DNA of 64,000 nucleotides from Rhodobacterales bacterium (GCA_002746935.1 PDRW01000034.1:1-64000); one strand, 5' to 3'; positions 1 to 10,006 are shown, counted from the stretch's first letter. Notes: generated by a model from the letters alone, not told the origin. Numbers and translations: made by a program.

Positions 1-1552
1 CGTTCACCACGCCGAGCGCCCGGTCGATGAGCCAGAGGTTTTCCGCCACCAGCGGCCAGAGCACCTCGTCGGCCAGAGGCTCGTCGTCGCGGTCGTACCG
101 GGTGCGCCGGCGCAGAAACAGCAGGTCGAGGCTTTCGCCGGGCTTCATCTCACGGCTTCCGGCGCCTTTCGGCAGAACGTAACGCGCGCCTGCCGCGCGG
201 GCCCGGGTTTCGAGCCAGCGGAAATCGGCGCCGTCGCTGGCGAGCCAGGCCTTGATGATCCCGGAGCAAAAGTTGTCCAGACGATCGTAAGAGCGCCAGT
301 CGAGGCGACCGCGGAGCATTCTGACGGCAAGCTCCAGCGCCGGTTTCGGCGGCAGAGTGTCGATATGGCCTTGCAAAAGGGCAATGGTCTGGGGCGTGCC
401 CAGACGGCGCATGAAATCCTTGGGTTCGCTGCCATCCATCGGCGTGCCGTTCAGCCGTTTCAGCACCTGTTCGGCAAACACCTCCGGGGCGATGGGGGCG
501 GCGTATTTCAGATAATACGCCTTGCTCTCCGGGATTTTGCCGGATTTGCTGTCTTTCAAGGCCTGCTGGTAGAGGTCTTCGAGTTCCTGCCCGACCGCCA
601 GAAGCTCCGCCCGGAAGGCATCGGTGATCTCGGGCACCGGCCCGTCTTCCGGAGACCGCACCGGCGGGATCCCGACCCGGCTGCCGTCCATCGCCAGATA
701 GCTGGTGGCGTCCTCCGCCTCATCCGGGGCGGTCGCCAGATGCCCCTCGATCAGCGCCCGGACCCGGGCCACCTTCTCGCCCTCCAGATGCGCCACGAGC
801 GCGGCCCGGGCGCTCTCGCTGTCGATCCCGATCAGCACTTCGGCCATCATCGCGCGCAGCTCCACCTTGCCCTTGCCCAGCAATTCCACCGCAATGCGCT
901 CGCGGGTTTCGGCGGGGACTTGCAGGAAACAGGCAAGCGCCGCTTCGCGGATGGCCTTCGCCGAGGCGCCAAGCCCGTCGAGCACCATCGAAAAGAACGG
1001 TTCCCCCTCGGCAAGCTCGCGTTTCTCGATGAAGGCGAACAGGTTTTCCCGGCCTGGCTGTTCCAGACGCTTGCCGAGGGCAATGAAGGCCTGAGGCTCG
1101 GCGCGCACCAGAGCCGGCACATCGATGCACTCGTTCAACTCGCCGCCGTTGCGCCAGCCGTAACGCCTCTGCTGGTAGAACACGCTTGCCAGCAGGTCTT
1201 CGGCCCCGGCACCGAGATCGGCCGCCACCTCCAGGACCCTTGCGATGGATTGCTTTTCCCGCGCCGGGATCGGACCTTCGGTCACGCCGGCGGGGCGGGT
1301 CCGGTAGGCGTGGAAAAGCTCGACGAGATAGACCCGGAACGCCAGCGGGGTGTCGTCGGGCTTGTAGATCCGGTAGCCGCGATGGGTGGTCGGCAGGGTG
1401 GCGGTGAGCACCTCGACGTAGCGCGCGGTACTGGCCGCGTCGAGACTGCCATCGGCAAAGGCGCGGCGCCGGATGTTGACCGCTTCGTCCTCGGTGCGTT
1501 TGCCAGTGTAGAACCTGCCGGAGTTCTCGCCGACCCCGAAATCGCAGCTCAC
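1..1552 (-). CDS. Large HEAT-repeat protein, DUF4132/MolR-like (partial)
   Basis: This minus-strand frame stays open from just after an in-frame TGA (1616-1618) to the left edge, so the C-terminus lies outside the window. From the GTG at 1552 it encodes about 517 residues. The middle (roughly nucleotides 700-1050) is helical and HEAT-like, with segments such as VELRAMMAEVLIGIDSES. The part nearest the edge, rich in Trp, Leu and Arg, resembles the DUF4132 (MolR) family. Codon use is strongly coding. The start is uncertain: the GTG has no good ribosome site, and coding-like sequence continues upstream to the TGA, so the gene may be 5'-truncated. Function is unknown; large DUF4132 proteins are poorly characterised. 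It diverges from the P450 gene. Confidence 0.5.
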   Translation of the reverse strand, partial: MSCDFGVGENSGRFYTGKRTEDEAVNIRRRAFADGSLDAASTARYVEVLTATLPTTHRGYRIYKPDDTPLAFRVYLVELFHAYRTRPAGVTEGPIPAREKQSIARVLEVAADLGAGAEDLLASVFYQQRRYGWRNGGELNECIDVPALVRAEPQAFIALGKRLEQPGRENLFAFIEKRELAEGEPFFSMVLDGLGASAKAIREAALACFLQVPAETRERIAVELLGKGKVELRAMMAEVLIGIDSESARAALVAHLEGEKVARVRALIEGHLATAPDEAEDATSYLAMDGSRVGIPPVRSPEDGPVPEITDAFRAELLAVGQELEDLYQQALKDSKSGKIPESKAYYLKYAAPIAPEVFAEQVLKRLNGTPMDGSEPKDFMRRLGTPQTIALLQGHIDTLPPKPALELAVRMLRGRLDWRSYDRLDNFCSGIIKAWLASDGADFRWLETRARAAGARYVLPKGAGSREMKPGESLDLLFLRRRTRYDRDDEPLADEVLWPLVAENLWLIDRALGVVN

Positions 1553-1924
1553 CCCGCCGAGCGCGGCCAGCGCGCGTTCATCGGCGGTTCCGGCGATGTA
1601 ATCGGCGGCGATCTTTCAATTGTGGCGCCAAGGTGGGATTGTGTTGCGCGGCGCGGCAATTTCCGCGCGTGGTTTCGGTCTGTCACGGCTTCGGCACCGC
1701 AAGGCGGCGCCATCGGGTTCGATCGGGCGCGGTTCGGCGATCGGGCGTTTGAAATCCGCAGGTTCGCGCCCACGCCCGCGGCTCTGTTCTCTGCCCGGCG
1801 CACCCCGGAAACCCGCAGGCCCTGACAGGTCTTGCGTGCCTGTGGCCAGGCAATTGCATGCCGCAGATTGGCAACATACACTGGGCAAAAGGCAATCCAC
1901 TCAGGCAAAGGCGGCGTGATAGCC
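1553..1924. other. Intergenic region upstream of the P450 gene
   Basis: About 370 bp between the HEAT-repeat gene and the P450. Positions 1553-1615 still read as protein-like sequence in the minus frame of the neighbouring gene but lack a start codon. The rest shows no convincing ORF. It carries a candidate plus-strand promoter at 1854-1882. Confidence 0.4.
1854..1882 (+). promoter_or_regulatory. Candidate sigma-70 promoter of the P450 gene
   Basis: TTGCAT at 1854-1859 and TACACT at 1877-1882 are separated by exactly 17 bases, about 40 bp before the P450 start. This is a consensus-like -35/-10 pair in an otherwise GC-rich region. It is inferred from sequence only. Confidence 0.35.
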
Positions 1925-4270
1925 ATGGTTTCCGAAGCAAAGACACTCCTTTCCGACAGCTGCCCGTTTTCCGGAGCAAGCCAGCAGGACGCGGCACAAG
2001 CCCGCTGCCCGGTCGGCACCCCTGCCGAAATGGCCGATGCCTTTGACGCCTTCGAAGGCGCCTACCAGCTCGACCCGGCCGAGGCGCTGCGCTGGTCGCG
2101 CGATCAACTGCCCGTCTTCTACGCGCCGAAACTCGGCTATTGGGTCGTCAGCCGGTATGACGACATCAAGGCCGTCTTCCGCGACAATATACTTTATTCG
2201 CCGCGCAACGTGCTCGAAAAGATCACCCCCGCCACCGACGAGGCGGTAAGGATCCTGAAAAGCTATGATTATGCCATGGCGAAAACGCTGGTGAACGAAG
2301 ACGAGCCCGCGCATATGGAGCGCCGCCGTGCGCTGATGGATCATTTCATTCCCGCCAATCTCGAAGCCCATCAGAGCATGGTGCGCCGCCTGACGCGCGA
2401 GAAGATGGACGCGTTCATCGACAGCGGCCGTGTCGAGCTGGTCGACGCCATGCTCTATGAAGTGCCGCTTCTGGTGGCGCTGCATTTTCTCGGGGTGCCG
2501 GAAGACGAGATTGCCACGCTGCGCACCTTCTCCGTGGCCCATTCGGTGAATACATGGGGCAAGCCGTCGGATGAAAAACAGGCCGAGGTGGCCCATGATG
2601 TCGGCCGGTTCTGGCAATATGCCGGGCAGGTGATCGAGAAAATGCGGGCCGAAAAACACGGCACCGGCTGGATGCACGAGACCATCCGCCTCAATGCCGA
2701 GATCCCCGAAATCGTGACCGACAGCTATGTGCATTCGATGATGATGGCGATCATCGTCGCCGCCCATGAAACCACCTCGCTGGCCTCGGCCAACATGTTC
2801 AAGACCCTGCTGACCCATCGCGACGCATGGGACGACATCTGCGCCGATCCGTCGCTGATCCCCAATGCCGTTGAAGAATGCCTGCGCTACGCCGGGTCCA
2901 TCGTGGCCTGGCGGCGTCAGGCCACCGCCCCCGCCACCCTGGGCGGTGTTGACCTGCCGGAGGGCGCGAAGCTTTTGCTGGTGCAGGCTTCGGGCAACCA
3001 GGACGAGCGGCATTTCGAAGATGGCGACCGGTTCGATATATACCGCGATAATGCGGTGGAGCATCTGACCTTCGGTTACGGCGCCCATCAATGTATGGGC
3101 AAGAATATCGGCCGGATGGAGATGCGCATTTTCCTCGAGGAAATGACCCGCCGCCTGCCGCATCTGCGGCTGGCCGAACAGGACTATACCTATCTGCCCA
3201 ATACCTCTTTCCGCGGCCCGGATCATCTTTGGGTCGAATGGGATCCGGCGCAGAACCCCGAGCGAAAAACGTCAACCCCCCCTGCAAAACCGGTGCATTT
3301 TTCGGTCGGACCGCCCGCACGGCAGAATATCGCCCGCAAGGTGCGCGTGGTCGAAGCGCGCGAGGAGGCCGAAGGCGTCCTCGGGCTTATATTCGAAGAT
3401 GCCAGGGGCCGGCCGCTTCCCAGATGGAGTGCCGGCGCCCATATCGAGCTTTGCGTCGGCGAATATGACCGCAAGTATTCGCTCTGCGGCGCCCCCGGTG
3501 ACGGGCGTTTTCAGGTGGCGATCCTGCGCGAAGAGGACGGGCGCGGCGGCTCGAAATATATTCACGACACGATTACCAAAGGCGCCGAAATCAAGTTGCG
3601 GGGGCCGTCGAATCTGTTCCGACTCGACGACAGCGCCTCGCATTATATTCTGGTCGCGGGCGGTATCGGCATCACGCCGATCATCGCCATGGCGGACCGA
3701 CTGAAGGCGCAGGGCAAGAGTTACGAGGTCCATTATGCCGGCCGCAGCCGCAAGACCATGGCCTTCCTGCACCGCCTTGCCCGCGATCACGCCGCAGCGC
3801 ATATATATCCCTCCAACGAGAATACCCGCGTGGACCTTGCCGCACTGGTCGCCGCCTTGCCCGCGGGGGGGCAGATATATTCCTGCGGCCCGCAAAGGCT
3901 GCTCGATGCGCTGGAAGACCTGACGGCCGATATGCCCGAAGGCACGTTCCACTTCGAGCATTTCAGCGCCAAGGACACCGCGCTTGATCCGGAAAAGGAA
4001 ACCGCCTTCGAGGTCGAACTGGTCGACTCGGGCATGAGTCTTCAGGTGGCCAATGACACCACCCTTCTGGACGCTCTTCTCGCCGCCGGCATCGACATCG
4101 CCTGCGACTGCCGCGAGGGGCTGTGCGGCTCCTGCGAGGTGACGGTTGTGGACGGCGAGATCGACCACCGCGATGTGGTTCTGACCCGCGCGGAGCGGGC
4201 CGAAAACAAACGCATGATGAGCTGCTGCTCGCGGGCGAAAGCAGGGCAGAAGATCAGGCTGGCCTTGTGA
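1925..4270 (+). CDS. Self-sufficient cytochrome P450 (CYP116B type)
   Basis: A 781-residue single-chain monooxygenase that should carry electrons from NAD(P)H through FMN and a 2Fe-2S centre to heme. Residues 1-440 are the P450: I-helix AHETTS at 280-285, ExxR at E318-R321, and heme loop FGYGAHQCMG with ligand Cys390. Residues 465-680 are a phthalate-dioxygenase-reductase-like module with RKYSL (FMN) and GGIGITP (nucleotide) motifs. Residues 690-781 are a plant-type ferredoxin with Cys729, Cys734, Cys737 and Cys767. Order and length match class VII (CYP116B/P450RhF) enzymes. The frame is open upstream to 1832, but the ATG at 1925 starts the conserved protein. An alpha/beta hydrolase follows, suggesting a shared substrate pathway. 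The substrate cannot be read from sequence. Confidence 0.93.
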   Translation: MVSEAKTLLSDSCPFSGASQQDAAQARCPVGTPAEMADAFDAFEGAYQLDPAEALRWSRDQLPVFYAPKLGYWVVSRYDDIKAVFRDNILYSPRNVLEKITPATDEAVRILKSYDYAMAKTLVNEDEPAHMERRRALMDHFIPANLEAHQSMVRRLTREKMDAFIDSGRVELVDAMLYEVPLLVALHFLGVPEDEIATLRTFSVAHSVNTWGKPSDEKQAEVAHDVGRFWQYAGQVIEKMRAEKHGTGWMHETIRLNAEIPEIVTDSYVHSMMMAIIVAAHETTSLASANMFKTLLTHRDAWDDICADPSLIPNAVEECLRYAGSIVAWRRQATAPATLGGVDLPEGAKLLLVQASGNQDERHFEDGDRFDIYRDNAVEHLTFGYGAHQCMGKNIGRMEMRIFLEEMTRRLPHLRLAEQDYTYLPNTSFRGPDHLWVEWDPAQNPERKTSTPPAKPVHFSVGPPARQNIARKVRVVEAREEAEGVLGLIFEDARGRPLPRWSAGAHIELCVGEYDRKYSLCGAPGDGRFQVAILREEDGRGGSKYIHDTITKGAEIKLRGPSNLFRLDDSASHYILVAGGIGITPIIAMADRLKAQGKSYEVHYAGRSRKTMAFLHRLARDHAAAHIYPSNENTRVDLAALVAALPAGGQIYSCGPQRLLDALEDLTADMPEGTFHFEHFSAKDTALDPEKETAFEVELVDSGMSLQVANDTTLLDALLAAGIDIACDCREGLCGSCEVTVVDGEIDHRDVVLTRAERAENKRMMSCCSRAKAGQKIRLAL

Positions 4271-4365
4271 CAGAAATTTTTATTCGCCCGGGCACGACAG
4301 CAATACCCTGATATACAGGGCCACAAACGGATGCGAAACACTCGATCGAAAGGAAAGGAAGCACA

Positions 4366-5127
4366 ATGGCGCGACTTGGATATGAAACCATCGGCCACGG
4401 GCCGACAAAGGTCATGGTCCTGCACGGCTGGTTCAGCGACCAGACCTGCCTGACCCCGATGAAACAGGTGCTCGACACCGAGGCCTTCACCTATGTCTGC
4501 CCGGCCTATCGCGGCTATGGCGCCTCGCGCGAGCTGACCGGCGCCTGTGACATGGCCGAGATTTCCGCCGACGTGCTGGAACTGGCCGACGCTCTTGGCT
4601 GGGAAAAGTTCAGCCTGATCGGCCATTCGATGGGTGGCATGGCCATCCAGCGGGTGCTGGCCGATGCGCCCGACCGGGTGGAAAAGATGGTCGCGCTGAC
4701 GCCGGTGCCCGCTTCGGGTGTGCCGCTGGACGCGGACTCCGCCGCGCTGTTTGGCGGTGCGGCCGCCAACATCGAAAACCGCCGCGCCATCATCGACTTC
4801 ACCACCGGCAACCGGCTGACCCCGGTCTGGGTTGCGTCGGTGGCCGATTATTCGCGCAAGACGGCGCTCGACGAGGCTTTCGCCGCCTATCTGACGGCCT
4901 GGACCGAAAGTGATTTCCATGAAGAGATCGTGGGCAATCCGGTGCCGCTGAAAGTCATCGTCGGAGAGCATGACCCCGCGCTGTCCGCCGAGGTGATGGA
5001 AGCGACCTACATGCAGTGGTATCCGAACGCCGAGCTTGAGGTGATGCCCAATGCCGGACACTACCCGATAGACGAAACGCCCGTCGCCCTGGCCACCACC
5101 ATCGAGCGCTTCCTGAAAGGCGTTTAA
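4366..5127 (+). CDS. Alpha/beta hydrolase
   Basis: A 253-residue soluble hydrolase. The oxyanion-hole HGW sits at residues 20-22, the nucleophile elbow GHSMGG places Ser88, the acid is probably Asp203 (GEHDPA), and the base is His232 (NAGHYP). The complete Ser-Asp-His triad supports an esterase, lactonase or related hydrolase. A strong ribosome site (AAAGGAAAGGAAG) precedes the ATG. The gene lies 95 bp downstream of the P450 on the same strand and may be co-transcribed, for example to hydrolyse an ester or lactone linked to the oxidation. The specific substrate is unknown. Confidence 0.85.
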   Translation: MARLGYETIGHGPTKVMVLHGWFSDQTCLTPMKQVLDTEAFTYVCPAYRGYGASRELTGACDMAEISADVLELADALGWEKFSLIGHSMGGMAIQRVLADAPDRVEKMVALTPVPASGVPLDADSAALFGGAAANIENRRAIIDFTTGNRLTPVWVASVADYSRKTALDEAFAAYLTAWTESDFHEEIVGNPVPLKVIVGEHDPALSAEVMEATYMQWYPNAELEVMPNAGHYPIDETPVALATTIERFLKGV

Positions 5128-5211
5128 GGATCGCGCGAAGCGGGTACCGGCGTTTGCGCCGCCTGCTCTGCTGGCAAAGCGCCGCAGCAGAAACGGCGCA
5201 GCCACGGCGCG

Positions 5212-5228
5212 CCCTCCCGGCGGGAGGG
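5212..5228. terminator. Hairpin between convergent genes
   Basis: CCCTCCC and GGGAGGG flank a three-base loop between the plus-strand hydrolase and the minus-strand lipoprotein. There is no T-run, so this is only a candidate bidirectional transcription end. Confidence 0.3.
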
Positions 5229-5252
5229 GCGCCACCGCATGCCGCGACAGGC

Positions 5253-5693
5253 TCAGTCGACGCAGATCGTTCTTCGCGCCCCGTCGGACGCGAAGATCGC
5301 AAAGCAGCCGAAGCGCGGGGTTTCGGCGCTGCATGTTCCGGTTTCGGCCAGGCAGACACCGGTGCAATCCCCCGCAGCAGTGCAGGACTTGCCCGCATCG
5401 GGCGTGGGCAGGAAGCACAGGTGCCGGTGCCGCATCCCGCCTGCGGCCCAGCGCCCGCCGGCCTCGCGGCAAGCGGCTTCGGTCTTTGGCGCGCCGGTTT
5501 GCGGCGTATCGGCCACGGGGGTGCCTGTCACAGGGCTGCCTGTCACGGGGGTGACCGTCACGGAACTGCCTGTCACGGGGGTGACCGCCGCAGGGATGTC
5601 CGCCGTGGCCGGCCCGCTCCCGGGCACCGGATCCTCATCGGCCATGCAGCCCGTCATCGCGGCAATGAACAGCATCAGGGTCAATCGGCGCAT
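5253..5693 (-). CDS. Small lipoprotein with VTPVTG-type repeats
   Basis: A 146-residue protein starting at the ATG at 5693, which has an AGGA site six bases upstream. The N-terminus (MRRLTLMLFIAAMTGC) is a lipoprotein signal with a TGC lipobox, so the mature protein is probably lipid-anchored in an envelope membrane. Next comes a low-complexity linker built from VTPVTG/SPVTGTPV units (DNA about 5516-5590), then a globular C-terminal part with about eight cysteines that may form disulfides. No catalytic motif is recognised. It is convergent with the hydrolase. The function is unknown. Confidence 0.75.
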   Translation of the reverse strand: MRRLTLMLFIAAMTGCMADEDPVPGSGPATADIPAAVTPVTGSSVTVTPVTGSPVTGTPVADTPQTGAPKTEAACREAGGRWAAGGMRHRHLCFLPTPDAGKSCTAAGDCTGVCLAETGTCSAETPRFGCFAIFASDGARRTICVD

Positions 5694-5889
5694 GTCTTGT
5701 CCTTTCTGGCTTCCGGTCCGGCTTCCGGTGAACGGCTTGCAGCATCGGGGCAGTACCGGGCAGATCCGCCTGCGCGTCCTCCATTCGCGGGAAATGGTAG
5801 AGCAACGCCGGCGGGCCGGAAACGGTTTTGTCCGCACCGGGCGCGGTCGGCCCGCAGCCGCCGAACCGCCCGAACCGCCCGAACCGGGC

Positions 5890-6933
5890 TCAGAAGGGGA
5901 GCGGATGCGCCTTGTGGGTTGCGTCTATGGCGGCCCTGAGTTCGTCGGTCAGCGTCACCTCCGCCGCGGTCAGGCTGCGGGCAAGCTGCTCCGGCGTGGT
6001 GGCGCCGAAGATCACCGAGCCGGTGAACGGCCGGTCGGCGGCCCAGCGCAGCGCCATGTGCACCGGATCGACCCCATGCGCCTCGGCCAGCGCGAGATAG
6101 GCCGCCGCCGCCTCCCAGGCGCGCGGGGTGACCCGCCCGCCGAGCGTCTTGTTGATCGACATCCGGCTGCCGAAGGGCACGGTCAGGCCGCCGTGATACT
6201 TGCCGGTGAGGATCCCGGTGGCGAGCGGTGAATAGGCCAGCAGCGCCACGCCCTCATTGGCGCTCACTTCGGCGAGGTCGGTATCGAACAGCCGGCAGAG
6301 CAGGGAATATTCGTTCTGGATCGTCACCATCTCCGGCGCGCCGGTCTCGCGCGCCAGCTGAAGCCACATCGCCGTGCCCCAGGCGCTTTCGTTGGACAGG
6401 CCGAAATGGCGCACCTTGCCGGCGGCGACTGCGGCCTTCGCCGCCTCCAGCACGCCGGCCATATGGTCGAGCGTGGCGGCGCGGTCCTGTTTGAACGGGT
6501 TGTAGTCCCAGTTCTGCCGGAAGGCATAGGAGCCGCGCATCGGCCAGTGGAGCTGGTAGAGGTCGATCACATCGGTCTGCAAGCGCTTCAGCGAGGCGTC
6601 GATGGTCGCGGGCAGGATCGCACCCGAAAACCCCTCGCCACCGCGGGCCATCTTCGTGTCGCCCGAAACCTTGGTGGCCAGCACCACCTCGTTCCGGCGG
6701 CCGGTCTTCGCAAACCATGTGCCGATGATTTCCTCGGTGCGCCCGGTGGTCTTGGGCGACAGCGGGTTGACCGGATACATCTCGGCGGTGTCGATGAAGT
6801 TGACCCCGTGGTCGAGCGCCATTTCGATCTGGGCATGGGCTTCGGCCTCGGTGTTCTGGGTGCCCCAGGTCATGGAGCCGAGGCACAGCTCGCTGACCTC
6901 GAGCGCGCCTCCGGCAAGCTGGTTCGTTTTCAT
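5890..6933 (-). CDS. Aldo/keto reductase, Tas-like
   Basis: A 347-residue NAD(P)H-dependent oxidoreductase of the aldo/keto reductase superfamily. It has the N-terminal [10 protein letters not shown] segment, a catalytic Asp/Tyr in DTAEMYP, Lys in ATKVSG and His in QLHWP, and a C-terminal cofactor site near GATTPEQL. Length and motifs match the E. coli Tas subfamily (346 residues). A ribosome site AAGGGAG precedes the ATG. It is transcribed away from metG and appears to be a single-gene unit. The physiological carbonyl substrate is unknown. Confidence 0.9.
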   Translation of the reverse strand: MKTNQLAGGALEVSELCLGSMTWGTQNTEAEAHAQIEMALDHGVNFIDTAEMYPVNPLSPKTTGRTEEIIGTWFAKTGRRNEVVLATKVSGDTKMARGGEGFSGAILPATIDASLKRLQTDVIDLYQLHWPMRGSYAFRQNWDYNPFKQDRAATLDHMAGVLEAAKAAVAAGKVRHFGLSNESAWGTAMWLQLARETGAPEMVTIQNEYSLLCRLFDTDLAEVSANEGVALLAYSPLATGILTGKYHGGLTVPFGSRMSINKTLGGRVTPRAWEAAAAYLALAEAHGVDPVHMALRWAADRPFTGSVIFGATTPEQLARSLTAAEVTLTDELRAAIDATHKAHPLPF

Positions 6934-7171
6934 CCGGCGCTCTCCCTTGATCCGTCTGGTCGGTACCGGGGCAGACTGGGCAACTCCGCGCCGGGGCGCA
7001 AGGGCGGATTGTCAGCGTCTGGCCCGAGGGCAGGAGCGGCGCCCGGCGCCGCCGACACCAAAACAGCACCTGCCGCTCCCCGCGCGCCCTGCCCCGCAGA
7101 GGCTCTGGCAAAGCCCCGCGCCTTGCGATAAGCCGGGCGCAAGCTCTCGACAGGACATCGAAGGACATCGC

Positions 7172-8887
7172 ATGGCCCGCATTCTCATCACCTCCGCGCT
7201 CCCCTATATCAATGGTATCAAGCACCTCGGCAATCTCGTCGGCTCGCAACTGCCCGCCGATCTCTTTGCCCGCTACCAGCGCGCCCGCGGCCATGAGGTG
7301 ATGTTCATCTGCGCCACCGACGAGCACGGCACCCCGGCGGAACTCGCCGCCGCCAAGACCGGCGAGCCGGTGGCCGACTACTGCGCCCGGATGCACGGGG
7401 TGCAGGCGGAGCTTGCCGCCGGGTTCCGGCTGTCCTTCGACCATTTCGGCCGCTCCTCCAGCCCCCGGAACCACCGGCTGACCCAGCATATGGCGGGGCG
7501 TCTGGCCGAGGCCGGGCTGATCGAGGAGGTGGCCGAAAAGCAGGTCTATTCCAATGCCGACGGCCGCTTCCTGCCGGACCGCTACATCGAGGGCACCTGC
7601 CCCAATTGCGGCTATGACAAGGCCCGCGGCGACCAGTGCGAGAACTGCACCAAACAGCTCGACCCGACCGATCTGATCGACCCGCGCTCCGCCGTCTCCG
7701 GCTCCACCGACCTCGAAGTGCGCGAGACCAGGCACCTCTTTCTCAGGCAATCCGCCATGCGCGACCGGCTCAACGCCTGGATCGACGCCAAGGCAGACTG
7801 GCCGGTGCTCACCACCTCGATCGCCAAGAAATGGCTCAACGATGGCGACGGGCTTCAGGACCGGGGCATCACCCGCGATCTCGACTGGGGCGTGCCGGTG
7901 AAGAAGGGCGACGCAGACTGGCCGGGGATGGAAGGCAAGGTGTTCTACGTCTGGTTCGACGCGCCGATCGAATATATCGCCGCCACCGCCGAATGGGCCG
8001 ACGCGCAGGGGCTTGGCGACGAGGCCTGGGAGCGTTGGTGGCGCATTGACAAGGGTGCGGAGGATGTGCGCTACGTCCAGTTCATGGGCAAGGACAACGT
8101 GCCCTTCCACACGCTCTCCTTCCCCGCGACGCTGATGGGCTCCGGTGAACCGTGGAAGATGGTCGACTACATCAAGTCGTTCAACTACCTCAATTATCAG
8201 GGCGGGCAATTCTCCACCTCGCAGGGCCGCGGGGTGTTCATGGATCAGGCGCTGGAGATCCTGCCGGCCGATTACTGGCGCTGGTGGCTGCTCTCCCACG
8301 CACCGGAAAACGCCGACAGCGAGTTCACCTGGGAGAATTTCCAGGCCGCGATCAACAAGGATCTGGCCGATGTGCTCGGCAATTTCGTCAGCCGGGTCAC
8401 CAAGTTCTGCCGCTCGAAATTCGGAGAAGAGGTGCCCGCGGGCGGCGCCTTGGGCGCGGCCGAACAGGCGCTGATCGCGGATCTGACCGCGCGGATCGAA
8501 GAATATCAGACCCTCATGGACGCAATGGAGCTGCGCAAATCCGCCACCGCCCTGCGCGCCATCTGGGCCGCGGGCAACGAATATCTGCAAAACGCCGCGC
8601 CCTGGGCGGTCTACAAGGAAGACCCGGAGCGCGCCGCCGGCATCATCCGCTTCGCGCTCAACCTGATCGCCCTCTATGCCGCGCTCTCGGCGCCCTTCAT
8701 CCCCGATGCCAGCGCGAAGATGGCCGGGGCCATGGGCACCGACGGCGCCTGGCCGGAAGACCTCGCGGGGGCCTTCGAGACCCTTGCGCCCGGGGCGGGT
8801 TTCACGGTGCCGGACAATCTGTTCGACAAGATCACCGACGAGGCGCGCGAGGACTGGGAGACCCGTTTCGCGGGCCAGCGCGGGTAG
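7172..8887 (+). CDS. metG: Methionyl-tRNA synthetase
   Basis: A 571-residue class I aminoacyl-tRNA synthetase that charges tRNA-Met. It has the HIGH-type signature HLGN early (KHLGNLVGS), a zinc-binding knob with two CxxC-like pairs ([14 protein letters not shown]), and a KMSKS-equivalent loop FSTSQGRG near residue 347. It lacks the C-terminal tRNA-binding extension of the longer E. coli enzyme. The frame is open far upstream, but the ATG at 7172 is preceded by GAAGGA and gives the conserved N-terminus [12 protein letters not shown]. It is divergent from the aldo/keto reductase. Confidence 0.97.
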   Translation: MARILITSALPYINGIKHLGNLVGSQLPADLFARYQRARGHEVMFICATDEHGTPAELAAAKTGEPVADYCARMHGVQAELAAGFRLSFDHFGRSSSPRNHRLTQHMAGRLAEAGLIEEVAEKQVYSNADGRFLPDRYIEGTCPNCGYDKARGDQCENCTKQLDPTDLIDPRSAVSGSTDLEVRETRHLFLRQSAMRDRLNAWIDAKADWPVLTTSIAKKWLNDGDGLQDRGITRDLDWGVPVKKGDADWPGMEGKVFYVWFDAPIEYIAATAEWADAQGLGDEAWERWWRIDKGAEDVRYVQFMGKDNVPFHTLSFPATLMGSGEPWKMVDYIKSFNYLNYQGGQFSTSQGRGVFMDQALEILPADYWRWWLLSHAPENADSEFTWENFQAAINKDLADVLGNFVSRVTKFCRSKFGEEVPAGGALGAAEQALIADLTARIEEYQTLMDAMELRKSATALRAIWAAGNEYLQNAAPWAVYKEDPERAAGIIRFALNLIALYAALSAPFIPDASAKMAGAMGTDGAWPEDLAGAFETLAPGAGFTVPDNLFDKITDEAREDWETRFAGQRG

Positions 8888-8900
8888 CAAAGGCCGGCGC

Positions 8901-8921
8901 CCGGGGGTTTCACACCCCCGG
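8901..8921. terminator. Hairpin after metG
   Basis: CCGGGGGT and ACCCCCGG form an 8-bp stem with a TTCAC loop 14 bases after the metG stop. There is no immediate T-run; TTTT occurs only at 8937-8940. It is a candidate transcription end or attenuation structure before the dehydratase gene. Confidence 0.35.
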
Positions 8922-9031
8922 AACCCCCGTGGAGTGTTTTCCCCAGGATAAAGAGCGGAAGGTTCGGGATGGGTGTTGGGGACGGGCCGGAAAGGCCGCA
9001 GGCCCGCGTGATCTGATGGCAGGAGAAGGAC

Positions 9032-10006
9032 ATGGCGCTGTTTACCGTTGAAGAGATCGAGGCCGCCCGGGCGCTGGTTTATACGCAGATGGACCCCACC
9101 CCGCAGATCGCCTGGCCGCTTCTGGGGGAGCGTGTGGGCACGGAGGTGGTGGTGAAGCACGAGAACCACGCGCCCACCGGTGCCTTCAAGGTGCGCGGCG
9201 CGATCACCTTCATCGACTGGCTGCGCCGGGAACAGCCCGGGGCGCGCGGCATCGTCACCGCGACGCGGGGCAATCACGGCCAGGCACAGGCGCGCGCCGC
9301 CCGGGCCGCGGGGCTGGAAGCGAAGGTCTATGTGCCCGAGGGCAATTCGGTGGAGAAGAACGCCGCGATGCGCGCCTATGGCGCCGATCTGAAGGTGTTC
9401 GGCCGCGATTTCGATACCGCCCGCGAGGAGGCGATGCGGGTGGCGGCGGCGGGGGATCATTTTCCCGTCCCGCCGTTTCATGCCGAGCTGGTGCGGGGGG
9501 TTGCGACCTACGGGCTGGAGCTTTTCTCGGCTCATCCCGACCTCGATACGGTCTATGTGCCGATCGGCTGCGGCTCGGGCATCTCCGGCACGATTGCAGC
9601 GCGCGATGCGCTCGGGCTCGGCACCGAGGTGGTGGGCGTCGTCTCCACCGAGGCGGCAGGTGCCATGCTTTCGGTCAAGGCGGGGCGGCTGGTGGAGACC
9701 GGCTCGGCCGACACTTTCGCCGACGGCATGGCGGTGCGGGTGCCGGTGCAGGCGGCTTTCGACATCTATTCGCGGGGTGCGGCGCGGATCGTGGCAGTGA
9801 GCGAAGCGGAGATCGCCCGGGCGATCCGGCTGTATTTCGAATGCACCCATAATGTGGCCGAGGGCGCGGGCGCCGCGGCTTTGGCGGCGTTGATGCAGGA
9901 GCGCGACCGGATGGCCGGGCGCAAGGTGGCGGTGGTTCTGTCGGGCGGCAATATCGACACCGCACGCTTTATGGAAGTGCTGCGCGGCGGGGTGCCGGCG
10001 GCCTGA
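9032..10006 (+). CDS. PLP-dependent threonine/serine dehydratase family protein
   Basis: A 324-residue fold-type II pyridoxal-phosphate enzyme. The Schiff-base lysine is in TGAFKVRGA, the substrate loop is TRGNHGQ, and the phosphate-binding Gly cluster is IGCGSGISG. The C-terminal LSGGNIDT is typical of threonine dehydratases. It has no regulatory ACT domain, so it resembles a catabolic threonine/serine dehydratase or hydroxyectoine-type EutB rather than biosynthetic IlvA. An AGGAGAAGGAC site precedes the ATG. Substrate choice among threonine, serine and hydroxyaspartate cannot be settled here. Confidence 0.88.
   Translation: MALFTVEEIEAARALVYTQMDPTPQIAWPLLGERVGTEVVVKHENHAPTGAFKVRGAITFIDWLRREQPGARGIVTATRGNHGQAQARAARAAGLEAKVYVPEGNSVEKNAAMRAYGADLKVFGRDFDTAREEAMRVAAAGDHFPVPPFHAELVRGVATYGLELFSAHPDLDTVYVPIGCGSGISGTIAARDALGLGTEVVGVVSTEAAGAMLSVKAGRLVETGSADTFADGMAVRVPVQAAFDIYSRGAARIVAVSEAEIARAIRLYFECTHNVAEGAGAAALAALMQERDRMAGRKVAVVLSGGNIDTARFMEVLRGGVPAA

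Noticed and set aside
365-1825. A plus-strand open frame of 486 codons opposite the HEAT-repeat gene
   Set aside because: The minus strand reads as a well-behaved helical protein continuing off the window. The plus-strand product has no domain.
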